Assembly (NCBI GenBank): GCA_029248405.1
Contig: JAQWJJ010000009.1
Span: 1 to 64,000 of the forward strand
Direction: 5' to 3'
DNA: 64,000 nt
From: Flavobacteriaceae bacterium
GTDB lineage: Bacteria > Bacteroidota > Bacteroidia > Flavobacteriales > Flavobacteriaceae
The position numbers and the translations under genes are program-made. Within the stretch, counting starts at the first letter, position 1; each line of letters starts with the position of its first letter. The notes beneath the pieces were generated by a model. That model did no database searches, was not told where the DNA came from, and saw nothing but the letters and a program-made list of their open reading frames with translations. Positions 1 through 8,067 of the stretch are shown here, in pieces.

Positions 1-1001
1 GTCCAGGGACCTACACGGTTACGGTTACTGCGGCCAACGGCTGTACTGATACTGCGAGTATTGAGATCACCCAAGACCTTACGGCGCCCATGGCGCCCAT
101 TTCAGGCGGTAATCAGATTGCCTGTGGAGCAGGTGTTCTTACGGCAACAGCCGATGTCAGTCCGGGAGAAAGCATCACTTGGTATGATGCCCCTACAGAA
201 GGTAATATTGTCTTGCCAGATGACGTCATATTGGATGAAGTAGGAACTGTGACTTATTATGCAGAAACCATTAGTAATACGACGGGTTGCATCAGTTCTG
301 ATCGTACTGCGGTTACATTAACTATAGAAAATATAGAGGTGCTCTTGCTCAATATGGAGGGGACATACAATGACGTCAATGGTAACGATTTTGCCGATGT
401 TGGAGATACAGTCACTTATACTTTTACAATTGAAAATACAGGCAATATGCCCGTCACTGATATTGATTTAATATCCGATGATTTGGGTGTGGAATTTGCT
501 GGTGGACCGTTAGTGAATCTCCAATCGGGTGGTATAGACGACAACACATTTACTGCGGTCTATTTCATCACTGAGCAAGATACTTCTGCAGAGAGTATAG
601 AAGTCACAGTAGAGGTTATTGGTAACGTAAATGATTGCGTCGCTCAATCGTCAGCGAGTTCTGTTGTTTCATTACCAGTATTAGGCGGTGTCACGACTTT
701 CGAGGTGTTCAATGGACTTACGCCCAATGGTGACGGGAAAAATGACACGTTCTTGATCAGAGGGATTGACGCTTTCCCAGACAATCGCATGCAAATTTTT
801 AATCGATGGGGTACTCTTGTATGGGAAACACGAGGATATGATCAACAAACTAATATGTTTACTGGAACAGCCAACGTTGGGTCAGTGCAAGGTAATGGTG
901 AATTGCCAACAGGAACCTACTTTTATGTTCTCGAAATTGATAATCCAAATCAGGAAGATGTCCTGCCGGTTTATCGAGGTTACTTATATTTAAATCGTTA
1001 A
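1..1001 (+). CDS. SprB-like adhesin, T9SS type B sorting domain, C-terminal part
   Basis: The reading frame is already open at base 3, so this is the 3' end of a larger gene that starts before the window. The first residues (TYTVTVTAANGCTDTASIEI) resemble the end of a SprB-type repeat. Next comes an Ig-like segment with paired cysteines, then a DUF11-like region (around bases 330-640, VGDTVTYTFTIENTGNMPV). The last ~90 residues are a gliding-motility-associated C-terminal (type B) sorting domain, recognised by LTPNGDGKNDTF and the later IFNRWGTLVWE and GTYFYVLE motifs. Such proteins cross the outer membrane by T9SS and act as cell-surface adhesins. The PorP/SprF and OmpA genes follow 37 bases later with no terminator between, so the three are probably one operon. 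The size and number of upstream repeats cannot be seen. Confidence 0.9.
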   Translation, partial: PGTYTVTVTAANGCTDTASIEITQDLTAPMAPISGGNQIACGAGVLTATADVSPGESITWYDAPTEGNIVLPDDVILDEVGTVTYYAETISNTTGCISSDRTAVTLTIENIEVLLLNMEGTYNDVNGNDFADVGDTVTYTFTIENTGNMPVTDIDLISDDLGVEFAGGPLVNLQSGGIDDNTFTAVYFITEQDTSAESIEVTVEVIGNVNDCVAQSSASSVVSLPVLGGVTTFEVFNGLTPNGDGKNDTFLIRGIDAFPDNRMQIFNRWGTLVWETRGYDQQTNMFTGTANVGSVQGNGELPTGTYFYVLEIDNPNQEDVLPVYRGYLYLNR

Positions 1002-1038
1002 TATCATGTATAAAACAGCGCTTCAAGTTTCAAATATC

Positions 1039-2004
1039 ATGAAGAATTTAACCAAAAATATACTGATACTATCATTTGTCATACTGATAGGTAATCACTG
1101 GGGATATGCACAGCAAGATTCTCAATATACACAGTACATGTATAACACTCAGGTCATCAATCCCGGTTATATTGGCTCTAAGGATAACACAAGTGTTGGG
1201 TTGCTGGGGCGGACCCAATGGGTCAATTTTGACGGTGCTCCCAAGACCGGAACATTAACTTTTAATACGCCATTAGGGCATACAGAAAATATGGCTATCG
1301 GGGCGTCGTTGGTCCACGACGAAATAGGTCCTTCATTAGAAACAAACTTCACAATAGACTATGCCTACAGCATCAAGCTTAGTGAGGCGGCTAAGCTGTC
1401 TTTTGGTGTTGCAGCAGGAGTTGATGTATTGGATGTTGATTTTTCTCGCCTAAATGTCGCAGATCAGGGCGATATTTTTCAAAGCAATATTGATCATAAA
1501 CTACAACCGCAACTTGGGTTGGGCATGTACTATTTTACCGACAGATTTTATGCAGGTACATCTTTGCCAAATGTTTTTAAAACGAAGCATTTTGACTCTA
1601 TGAATATTGATGACATCATTAACGGTAATCAAGGTCTTGGTGAGACGACTGCTGCTGAGGAATTGCATTGGTTCTTTATTTCAGGCTATGTTTTTGATGT
1701 TAGTGAGCATGTCAAATTCAAACCCGCTACGATGATCAAAGCGGTTAAAGGAGCGCCACTTCAGTGGGACTTTTCGGCCAACTTTTTACTTCGAGAAAAA
1801 ATCACTCTTGGAGCAGCCTATCGCTGGGATGCAGCGATTACAGCCATGGCAGGGTTTCAAGCGTCAGATCAAATATTTATTGGGGTAGGATACGACTACC
1901 AAACAACAGACTTAGAAACTTATAGTGACGGCTCTTACGAAGTTATGTTTCGATTTGACATCTTTAATCATGTAGAACGTATTGTTACACCACGTTTTTT
2001 CTAA
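1039..2004 (+). CDS. sprF: PorP/SprF family type IX secretion membrane protein
   Basis: This 321-residue protein has an N-terminal signal peptide ending near YAQQDSQYTQYMYN. That sequence directly after cleavage is the hallmark of the PorP/SprF family, as is the following NPGYIGS. The rest alternates like an outer-membrane beta-barrel and ends in aromatic residues (FRFDIFNHVERIVTPRFF). I chose the ATG at 1039 because the signal peptide starts there; an ATG at 1006 would add 11 residues. In Flavobacterium, SprF is needed to deliver the adhesin SprB to the surface, and SprF-like proteins usually sit next to the type B adhesin they serve, as here. The symbol reflects family membership, not a proven ortholog of the gliding gene. 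Confidence 0.88.
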   Translation: MKNLTKNILILSFVILIGNHWGYAQQDSQYTQYMYNTQVINPGYIGSKDNTSVGLLGRTQWVNFDGAPKTGTLTFNTPLGHTENMAIGASLVHDEIGPSLETNFTIDYAYSIKLSEAAKLSFGVAAGVDVLDVDFSRLNVADQGDIFQSNIDHKLQPQLGLGMYYFTDRFYAGTSLPNVFKTKHFDSMNIDDIINGNQGLGETTAAEELHWFFISGYVFDVSEHVKFKPATMIKAVKGAPLQWDFSANFLLREKITLGAAYRWDAAITAMAGFQASDQIFIGVGYDYQTTDLETYSDGSYEVMFRFDIFNHVERIVTPRFF

Positions 2005-2010
2005 AATCAA

Positions 2011-3912
2011 ATGACCATGAATTTTCCTTCTATTAGAATTTTGTTGATGATCATTTTGTTGGGCCAGACTTCTATCGTCTTGGCGCAAAAGAGCAAGGTG
2101 AGGAAAGCAAATAATGAATATGATCAATTGGCATACGTGGATGCGCGTGCCGTATATTTGAAAGTTGTGGCCTCTGGTTATACATCAGCACAGATCTATG
2201 AAAGTCTCGGTGATACCTATTATTGGAATGGCGATTACGTCAACGCTGCGCAGTGGTATGAGGCTTTATTTGCTGAATTTCCTGCGGCATCAGATCCTAT
2301 TTATTATTATCGAGGGGCACAGGCCCTAAAAAGTACAGGACAATCTGAGCGTTCTGCAGATTTAATGAGAAAATATATTGAATTGAGTGGTCCTGATTCT
2401 GTTTTGGGTGGAGGAACTACAGTTTTGATGCCATTTGATGCCCGACTTGAGTCGATTGGCTTGAATTCTGCATACTCGGATTTTGGCCCCACATTTCTTA
2501 ATGACGCGGTTGTTTTTTCTTCAACTAGGCCGATTGAGAAAAGTGATAAAATGCATAATTGGACAGGACAGCCATTTTCAAATTTATATCAGGCTCGCTT
2601 TGATCAGAAGGGGGTTGTGACCACGGTCGATCTATTGAAAGGGCCTTTTGATGCTGATATTTACGAATCGTCACCTGCTTTTAGTAAAGACGGTAAGGTC
2701 ATGTATTTTACTCAAAATCAAGTTTTGGATCGCGCGCAGTCAGCAGATGATCCAACAGTTCGTTTGAAAATCGTGCGTGCGTCATTATTAGAAAATAATC
2801 AATGGGGTGATTTTGTCGACCTCAGGATTAACGATCGTTCTTATTCTACAGCACATCCAGCCCTAAATTCTGCCGGGGATAAATTGTATTTTTCGTCTAA
2901 CCGACCGGGATCAAGAGGGGCTTCTGATTTATGGTATGTCGCACTTGCTGGGGATAGCTTAGTTGGTCAGCCAGTTAATTTGGGCCCTGAGGTCAATACG
3001 CCATCTAGGGAGACATTTCCCTTTATTACTGCTGGTGATCGCTTGTATTATGCGACGGATGGACGCGCTGGTATGGGCGGTTTAGATATTTATTCGGTAT
3101 TGTTGGAGGAGAGCCCTTTGGTGGTAGAACATCTGAGCGCGCCCATCAATTCGGTTATGGATGATTTTGGGTTTGTTTTTGACGAGGCGACCAAAACAGG
3201 ATTCATCACCACCAATAGAAATGGTGTCGACAGTAAAGATGATGATATTTTTAAGGTCATTGGGAAATGTGATTCCCAGACAACAGGTAGGATTTATGAT
3301 ATAGAAGATGAGCAACCAGTGCTTGGGGCAGTGGTCCAGTTATTGGATGACCAAAATGATGTTTTAGACACAATAATAGTCTCGAAAGACGGTCTGTTTA
3401 GTTTTGACACCACCTGTGATCAATCCTATCGTATCGTTGTTACAGCTCAGGACTATGCGCCAAATGAATTGTCTTTTGTCACGCCAAATGTTTCTAGTGT
3501 TGCTGATTTTCCTATCCCTCTTCAATATACTGCACCATGTCCTAAAAATGATTTAGGATGTTTATTGAAATTGGCACCAATTTATTTTGATTTTGATCGG
3601 TATAATATACGCCCTGATGCTGCAATAGAGTTGAATAAGATTTTGGTCCAGCTCAAGGAAATCCCCGAAATCAAGATCCACATTGAGTCACATACCGACA
3701 GTCGTGGCGATGATGCTTATAATTTAGTGTTGTCTCAGAAGCGCGCTGCCGCCACTATGGCCTGGTTTATTGAGCAAGGCATTGCCAAGGAGCGCCTGAC
3801 GGCAGAAGGCTACGGTGAGACGCAGCTTTTCAACGAATGTGCCAATGGTGTGCGCTGCACAGATCAAGAACATGAGTTGAACAGACGGTCTAAGTTTATT
3901 AGATCCAACTAA
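2011..3912 (+). CDS. OmpA family protein with PD40 propeller repeats
   Basis: A 633-residue envelope protein. It starts with a signal peptide (to about residue 26, VLAQ), followed by TPR-like helices (about 30-130). WD40-like PD40 propeller blades lie at about 160-390 (SPAFSKDGKVMYF, HPALNSAGDKLYFSSNRPGS). A carboxypeptidase-regulatory-like beta domain lies at about 420-495. The C-terminal OmpA/MotB peptidoglycan-binding domain spans about 521-633 (YFDFDRYNIRPDA, HTDSRGDDAYN, LNRRSKFI). It resembles the PorE/SprE-associated OmpA proteins that accompany PorP/SprF. It probably anchors the secretion or adhesin complex to peptidoglycan. It is the third gene of the adhesin triad, 6 bases after sprF, and ends at a strong terminator. 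A second ATG at 2017 is an alternative start. Confidence 0.9.
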   Translation: MTMNFPSIRILLMIILLGQTSIVLAQKSKVRKANNEYDQLAYVDARAVYLKVVASGYTSAQIYESLGDTYYWNGDYVNAAQWYEALFAEFPAASDPIYYYRGAQALKSTGQSERSADLMRKYIELSGPDSVLGGGTTVLMPFDARLESIGLNSAYSDFGPTFLNDAVVFSSTRPIEKSDKMHNWTGQPFSNLYQARFDQKGVVTTVDLLKGPFDADIYESSPAFSKDGKVMYFTQNQVLDRAQSADDPTVRLKIVRASLLENNQWGDFVDLRINDRSYSTAHPALNSAGDKLYFSSNRPGSRGASDLWYVALAGDSLVGQPVNLGPEVNTPSRETFPFITAGDRLYYATDGRAGMGGLDIYSVLLEESPLVVEHLSAPINSVMDDFGFVFDEATKTGFITTNRNGVDSKDDDIFKVIGKCDSQTTGRIYDIEDEQPVLGAVVQLLDDQNDVLDTIIVSKDGLFSFDTTCDQSYRIVVTAQDYAPNELSFVTPNVSSVADFPIPLQYTAPCPKNDLGCLLKLAPIYFDFDRYNIRPDAAIELNKILVQLKEIPEIKIHIESHTDSRGDDAYNLVLSQKRAAATMAWFIEQGIAKERLTAEGYGETQLFNECANGVRCTDQEHELNRRSKFIRSN

Positions 3913-3917
3913 GCCTT

Positions 3918-3952
3918 TAAAATGCCTGTAGATTTATGCAGGCTTTTTTTTT
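3918..3952 (+). terminator. Rho-independent terminator after the adhesin triad
   Basis: GCCTG at 3924-3928 pairs with CAGGC at 3939-3943, followed by nine T at 3944-3952. It lies directly after the OmpA-family stop codon and ends the first operon. Confidence 0.8.
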
Positions 3953-3978
3953 GTATCACAAGGCTTTCACTACCTTTG
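3951..3978 (+). promoter_or_regulatory. Predicted promoter of idi-queD-manA
   Basis: TTG at 3951-3953 and TACCTTTG at 3971-3978 are separated by 17 bases, matching the Bacteroidota housekeeping pattern TTG-N17-23-TAnnTTTG. The -33 element overlaps the T-run of the preceding terminator. The idi start codon follows 17 bases after the -7 element. Confidence 0.65.
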
Positions 3979-3995
3979 AAATAAATCTACGTGTG

Positions 3996-4511
3996 ATGGA
4001 AGAAAGGGTAGTCTTGGTAGATCAACAAGACAATAAAATCGGTACCATGCCCAAGATGGAGGCGCATGAGAAGGGTTTGTTGCATCGTGCTTTTTCTGTT
4101 TTTGTTTTTAACGACCGTAAAGAGTTGATGCTTCAGAGGCGAGCGCTTCATAAATACCACTCCCCAGGATTGTGGACAAATACCTGCTGCAGTCACCAGC
4201 GTGACGGAGAATCTTCGATTGATGCTGGACACCGACGTTTGCATGAAGAGATGGGTTTTGATACTGATTTGACTTTTGCTGTTTCCTTTATCTACAAAGC
4301 GCCATTTGATAACGGATTGACCGAACATGAATTGGATCATGTACTACTGGGTGCTTACCAAGGAGAACCTCAGATCAACCCCGACGAAGTTGCAGAGTGG
4401 AAATGGATGCCTATGGAGGATTTAAAAAGAGACCTGTTTGATCACCCTGAGCATTACACCGTATGGTTCCGAATTATTTTTGAAAAATACTGTCAACATT
4501 TAGAGTCATGA
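3996..4511 (+). CDS. idi: Isopentenyl-diphosphate delta-isomerase, type 1
   Basis: Interconverts isopentenyl and dimethylallyl diphosphate, the C5 precursors of quinones, carotenoids and undecaprenyl phosphate. The 171-residue Nudix-fold protein shows the family's TNTCCSH motif with catalytic Cys at residue 64 or 65, the Nudix-like helix GHRRLHEEMGF, and EHELDHVLLG holding the second catalytic acid. I chose the ATG at 3996 (MEERVVLVDQ), 20 codons inside the longest frame, because homologs start there and because the predicted promoter at 3951-3978 would lie inside any longer gene. It overlaps queD by four bases (ATGA), indicating translational coupling. Confidence 0.93.
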   Translation: MEERVVLVDQQDNKIGTMPKMEAHEKGLLHRAFSVFVFNDRKELMLQRRALHKYHSPGLWTNTCCSHQRDGESSIDAGHRRLHEEMGFDTDLTFAVSFIYKAPFDNGLTEHELDHVLLGAYQGEPQINPDEVAEWKWMPMEDLKRDLFDHPEHYTVWFRIIFEKYCQHLES

Positions 4512-4915
4512 GCATCACAGTTTATAGAAAGGCACATTTTAATGCCGCTCACCGTTTATTCAGATCTGACTGGAGCGATGAGAAAAATTTAGAAGTCTTT
4601 GGTAAATGCAGCAATCCCAATTACCACGGACATAACTATGAATTAGAAATTGGTGTCCGAGGCGAAATAGACCCTGAGACGGGTTTTGTTGTGGACTTAG
4701 GCTGGCTCAAGCAAATAATTAAATCAGAGATTGAGGACCGATTCGATCATAAAAATTTAAATATCGAGGCAGCAGAATTCAGCACATTGATCCCGACAGT
4801 TGAGAATATAGCAAAGGTCATCTGGCACATTCTTCGAGAAATTTTGCCCCCTCGTTACGGCCTTGAAGTGAAACTCTACGAGACACCACGCAATTTTGTG
4901 GTGTATCAAGGATAA
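4508..4915 (+). CDS. queD: 6-carboxytetrahydropterin synthase / PTPS family
   Basis: A 135-residue member of the 6-pyruvoyl-tetrahydropterin synthase family. In bacteria this enzyme usually makes 6-carboxy-5,6,7,8-tetrahydropterin for queuosine. Zinc-binding histidines are visible at H15 (HFNAAH), H40 and H42 (NYHGHNY), with the conserved Cys at C34 (GKCSNPN). DHKNLN and the late Glu in LYETPRN complete the family pattern. The start overlaps the idi stop (ATGA). queC and queE are not in this window, so assignment to queuosine rather than another pterin product rests on family tendency. Confidence 0.88.
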   Translation: MSITVYRKAHFNAAHRLFRSDWSDEKNLEVFGKCSNPNYHGHNYELEIGVRGEIDPETGFVVDLGWLKQIIKSEIEDRFDHKNLNIEAAEFSTLIPTVENIAKVIWHILREILPPRYGLEVKLYETPRNFVVYQG

Positions 4916-4946
4916 TGTCACAGCTAATTTGAACAACGAAACAGGG

Positions 4947-5933
4947 ATGGCGCAGCAAACACCGATTGGATTTTTGAAATTTACACCGCAATTGATGACA
5001 AAAGTTTGGGGCGGAGATAAACTCCATGAAACTTTTGGTAAAGATAAGGGGCAAAAAATAGGAGAGAGTTGGGAAATTTCAGGTGTCCCGCAAAAGGTTT
5101 CTGTTGTTTGTCAAGGTCCATTTAAAGGTCAATCGCTCACAGATCTTTTAAATCAATATGGGAAGCGTTTGGTAGGAGAGAAAGTCTATGCCCAATACGG
5201 TAAAGAATTTCCATTGTTATTTAAATTCATTGATGCTTGTGAGGACTTATCTGTTCAGCTTCATCCTGACGATGCGCTTGCCAAAGAGCGCCATAAAAGC
5301 TTTGGAAAGACAGAGATGTGGTATGTGTTACAAGCGGATCCAGGGGCTCGTTTAGTGATCGGCTTTGAACCCGGAACCACCATGGAGACTTATCATAAGC
5401 ATTTGGCAGACCATACCATTACGGACATACTTAATGAGATACCTGTATCTGCGGGAGATGCTTTTTTTATCCCGCCAGGCCTGGTCCACGCCATTGGGGC
5501 AGGGGTAGTATTGGCAGAAATCCAACAAACCTCGGATGTGACCTATCGCCTATTTGATTGGGATCGCCCTGATGATAATGGTCAAATGAGAGCCTTGCAT
5601 ATAGATGAGGCAGAAAAAGCTTTGGTCTTTCATGATTTGGCTCAAGTCGCTTGCACGCCCAAAGGATTGATAGAAGATCAGGTAAAAGTTGTTTATGAAT
5701 CACTTTATTTCAGTACTTCTTTGATGCGCCTAACACGGCCAATAGTGCGGAATTATTACCAAAATGATTCCTTTGTCGTTTTGATGTGCACTCGGGGGTC
5801 GTTGACACTCAGTAGCGATGGATTGGCGTTGATGCAGATGCGAAAAGGAGAAAGTGTGCTGGTGCCTGCTGAAATAGCCTCTATCCAAATATCAACTCAA
5901 GATGCTGAGATTTTGGAAGTATTTGTTCCGTAG
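4947..5933 (+). CDS. manA: Mannose-6-phosphate isomerase, class I
   Basis: Interconverts mannose-6-phosphate and fructose-6-phosphate, feeding GDP-mannose and surface glycans or mannose use. In the 328-residue protein the cupin zinc ligands are visible: Q104 and H106 (VQLHPDD), E123 (KTEMWYVL) and H181 (PPGLVHAIG). The family motif TYRLFDWDR follows. The length is that of the short bacterial class I enzymes. I chose the ATG at 4947 (MAQQTPIGFLKF); the frame reaches back to 4896 inside queD. It is the third gene of the idi-queD-manA run, 31 bases after queD. Confidence 0.92.
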   Translation: MAQQTPIGFLKFTPQLMTKVWGGDKLHETFGKDKGQKIGESWEISGVPQKVSVVCQGPFKGQSLTDLLNQYGKRLVGEKVYAQYGKEFPLLFKFIDACEDLSVQLHPDDALAKERHKSFGKTEMWYVLQADPGARLVIGFEPGTTMETYHKHLADHTITDILNEIPVSAGDAFFIPPGLVHAIGAGVVLAEIQQTSDVTYRLFDWDRPDDNGQMRALHIDEAEKALVFHDLAQVACTPKGLIEDQVKVVYESLYFSTSLMRLTRPIVRNYYQNDSFVVLMCTRGSLTLSSDGLALMQMRKGESVLVPAEIASIQISTQDAEILEVFVP

Positions 5934-5949
5934 CCGGACTAAAAAACAC

Positions 5950-5957
5950 TATTTTTG
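5950..5957 (+). promoter_or_regulatory. Predicted -7 element upstream of the 88-residue gene
   Basis: TATTTTTG matches TAnnTTTG, 18 bases before the ATG at 5976. The nearest TTG (5923-5925) is 24 bases upstream, slightly beyond the usual spacing. Confidence 0.45.
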
Positions 5958-5975
5958 CTCAAAATTTAATCTAAG

Positions 5976-6242
5976 ATGGCAAGTAAGAAAAATTTAAAAA
6001 AAGACATCAATTACGTTCTTGGTGATATCATTGAGGCCGTATATATTTGGGAGGCAACTCATCCTGAAAAGGGAACCAAAGATTCTGAAAAAGTGATCGA
6101 TGAGGCTATCGCCGTATTTGATGATTTGATCCAGAAGTTAAATGACCGTAAAGCTGAAAACAAAAAGCAGCATTTCACCTCAATTCACCAAGAGCTCGAA
6201 TCTAAAGGCCGAGGATTGATTGAAAAAATTAATGCGCTCTAA
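5976..6242 (+). CDS. Small conserved helical protein of unknown function
   Basis: This 88-residue protein is strongly charged and predicted almost entirely helical, with no signal peptide or membrane segment, so it should be cytoplasmic. It opens MASKKNLKKDINYVLGDII and carries an acidic helix around DSEKVIDEAIAVFDDLIQKL. I have the impression that similar short proteins are common in flavobacteria, but I cannot assign a function. It has its own likely -7 element. It converges with the lipoprotein gene at 6250, leaving only 7 bases between stop codons. Confidence 0.72.
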   Translation: MASKKNLKKDINYVLGDIIEAVYIWEATHPEKGTKDSEKVIDEAIAVFDDLIQKLNDRKAENKKQHFTSIHQELESKGRGLIEKINAL

Positions 6243-6249
6243 TTAAACT

Positions 6250-6945
6250 TTAGTTTTGTTCTAAGATAAATGACTCCAATGCGTTTCCGTACTTGGAGTT
6301 TTTTATTTCTGGACTCAAAAGCTTATAAATGGTGTCGTGATATTTCACATTGACATCGGGAATTTCAAGCAGCATGAGGTAGGGAGCGATGGCCATGTCC
6401 CGATGATTTTTGGCGAAATTTACGGTAGCCAAATAGCGTGAAGTCATGAGTTTTTGCTGCTGGGTGCGCCAATTTTCTGTCTCTGAAGTATTGCCGTATT
6501 GCATTGCTGATAACTCTTCCTTGATATAATCGAGCTTTTTCTCATTGTAGCGACGCATCAATTGTCTGTATTCATTCCATACAGTCTGATTTTCAGAGCC
6601 ACTGACCGCATAATCCAGTTCAAAATTCTCTAGATCAGTTTGGATATTGACCGCTCCGCGTTCTGCAAAAAATGGGATGTATTTATTGGGTGTAACACTG
6701 TCCTGAAATATTAGAGCCAAATACAAAACTTCAGGCTCTTGGACGTCAACACTAAACTTGAAGTCGGCGTTGCCTTGAACAGCAATTGAATCTAGAGTGA
6801 CCAACACGGTGTCATTCAATTCTTGAATCAATAATTGTCCTTTCTTAAGCCCCTGTACGGTTCCTGAGATAATGGTGTTTTTTGTTTCTGTGGCACACTG
6901 ACTGAAGGATATGACCAATATCAGGCCGAAAATAATTCGTTTCAT
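6250..6945 (-). CDS. DUF4369-like lipoprotein without a thioredoxin domain
   Basis: A 231-residue exported lipoprotein. The signal peptide ends in a lipobox (SFSQC, Cys about residue 16). The N-terminal half resembles DUF4369 (ISGTVQGLKKGQLLIQ, LDSIAV, FKFSV), the domain that usually precedes an AhpC/TSA-thioredoxin domain in Bacteroidota TlpA-like proteins. Here the protein stops (YGNALESFILEQN) about where that domain would begin. Only 7 bases separate its stop from the next gene's stop, so no hidden thioredoxin module follows. I chose the ATG at 6945 over 6996 because the signal peptide starts there. TACCTTTG on the minus strand at 6988-6981 is a likely -7 element. Periplasmic; a redox role is unlikely without the CxxC domain. 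Confidence 0.78.
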   Translation of the reverse strand: MKRIIFGLILVISFSQCATETKNTIISGTVQGLKKGQLLIQELNDTVLVTLDSIAVQGNADFKFSVDVQEPEVLYLALIFQDSVTPNKYIPFFAERGAVNIQTDLENFELDYAVSGSENQTVWNEYRQLMRRYNEKKLDYIKEELSAMQYGNTSETENWRTQQQKLMTSRYLATVNFAKNHRDMAIAPYLMLLEIPDVNVKYHDTIYKLLSPEIKNSKYGNALESFILEQN

Positions 6946-6980
6946 GCTTGGGTTGAGTTGAGTCACAAATATGACAAAAA

Positions 6981-6988
6981 CAAAGGTA
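6981..6988 (-). promoter_or_regulatory. Predicted -7 element of the DUF4369-like lipoprotein gene
   Basis: Reads TACCTTTG on the minus strand, matching TAnnTTTG, 35 bases before the ATG at 6945. No TTG sits at the standard distance upstream. Confidence 0.4.
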
Positions 6989-7044
6989 GTATTCAACGAA
7001 AAATTAAAATATATACCACCCTTCTGATCTATAGCAAACTCAGT

Positions 7045-7971
7045 TTAGTGGTCCAGGAAGGAGACAATCCCCTCAACGAGTTCAGGGGCAATGGGTATAT
7101 TTGGGTCGTCATAGGTCTTGCTATTGTCAAGTCCATTGCCGGGTACCAACTTCAAAACATGGTTCATGTTGGGGACCAATAATAGTTTGGCATTTGGCGC
7201 TTTGGTTTTTAGGAGTTCTGCCTCAGTGGTCTGGACTTGCATATCTCTGGTCCCGTTGACAATAAGAATAGGCATTTCCAAATCGGATATGGCCTTCTGA
7301 GGATCATAAGTCATCCAATTCGCAATGAAGCCTTGCAGACTCGGTCGGAAAATTGAGGCCAATGCTTGGGGGTAGCTCTGAACAGTGCCATTTGTTCGGA
7401 GATCATCAAAAGCTTGGCGCGCTGCATCTGAAAGTTGCGGTGCTTGCCAGTTCAACTGATCAATGATGACATCGTCAATTTCTTGACCTGCGCCAGCGAT
7501 TGAAATAAAGGCATCGGCCTTACCCTTCGCTGCAAGCATGCCCACTAAAGATCCTTGACTATGTCCTAAAATAATCAGGCGTTCGAAGTCTGGCGCTAAC
7601 GCAAAGAAGTCAATCACGTCTTTGGCATCATTAATGAAATCATCAAATCGCGCTGAGGACTCATCAAATTGCCCATTTTTCAGTGCCTTAACCACGCGCT
7701 TGTCGTAACGGAAACTCGAAATACCATAATTGAATAATGCCTGCGATAAAAATTTAAAGGCGTTATTTTTCATCATGGGCTGGTTGCCATCTCTGTCTGT
7801 TGGCCCTGATCCCCCAATGAAAATGACCAAGTCTGAAGTCGTCTCTTTTGAGGTCTTCAATAAAGTGCCTTCAATAAATGGATTGATTGAAATGTTTTGT
7901 TCTGGGAAGTCAACTTGCGCTTCGTTGCACAAAGAGTTGAGCAGAAATGTGATGAGAATCAAAAGACGCAT
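7045..7971 (-). CDS. Exported alpha/beta hydrolase
   Basis: A 308-residue serine hydrolase with a signal peptide (MRLLILITFLLNSLCNEAQ), so probably periplasmic. The catalytic triad is visible: nucleophile Ser in GHSQGS, acid in NGTRDMQV, and His in MNHVLK near the C-terminus. The oxyanion-loop region GGSGPTDRDGNQ is typical of hydrolases annotated as the dienelactone hydrolase/prolyl-oligopeptidase-like group in Bacteroidota. The substrate is unknown, but an ester or short peptide is likely. A minus-strand TAGATTTG at 8015-8008 may be its -7 element. It is transcribed divergently from the S1/P1 nuclease gene. Confidence 0.85.
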   Translation of the reverse strand: MRLLILITFLLNSLCNEAQVDFPEQNISINPFIEGTLLKTSKETTSDLVIFIGGSGPTDRDGNQPMMKNNAFKFLSQALFNYGISSFRYDKRVVKALKNGQFDESSARFDDFINDAKDVIDFFALAPDFERLIILGHSQGSLVGMLAAKGKADAFISIAGAGQEIDDVIIDQLNWQAPQLSDAARQAFDDLRTNGTVQSYPQALASIFRPSLQGFIANWMTYDPQKAISDLEMPILIVNGTRDMQVQTTEAELLKTKAPNAKLLLVPNMNHVLKLVPGNGLDNSKTYDDPNIPIAPELVEGIVSFLDH

Positions 7972-8007
7972 GATTGATGAGTTTTGTTAGTGTCTTGGTG
8001 TAAATTA

Positions 8008-8015
8008 CAAATCTA
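8008..8015 (-). promoter_or_regulatory. Predicted -7 element of the alpha/beta hydrolase gene
   Basis: TAGATTTG on the minus strand fits TAnnTTTG, 36 bases before the start codon at 7971. No -33 TTG is seen at normal spacing. Confidence 0.4.
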
Positions 8016-8039
8016 AACCGGAAATTAAAGCTAAGCGTT

Positions 8040-8047
8040 TATATTTG
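8040..8047 (+). promoter_or_regulatory. Predicted -7 element of the S1/P1 nuclease gene
   Basis: TATATTTG matches TAnnTTTG, 20 bases before the ATG at 8068. It is one half of a divergent promoter region shared with the hydrolase gene; no -33 TTG lies at normal spacing. Confidence 0.45.
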
Positions 8048-8067
8048 TACGCTCATACACCCTGATT

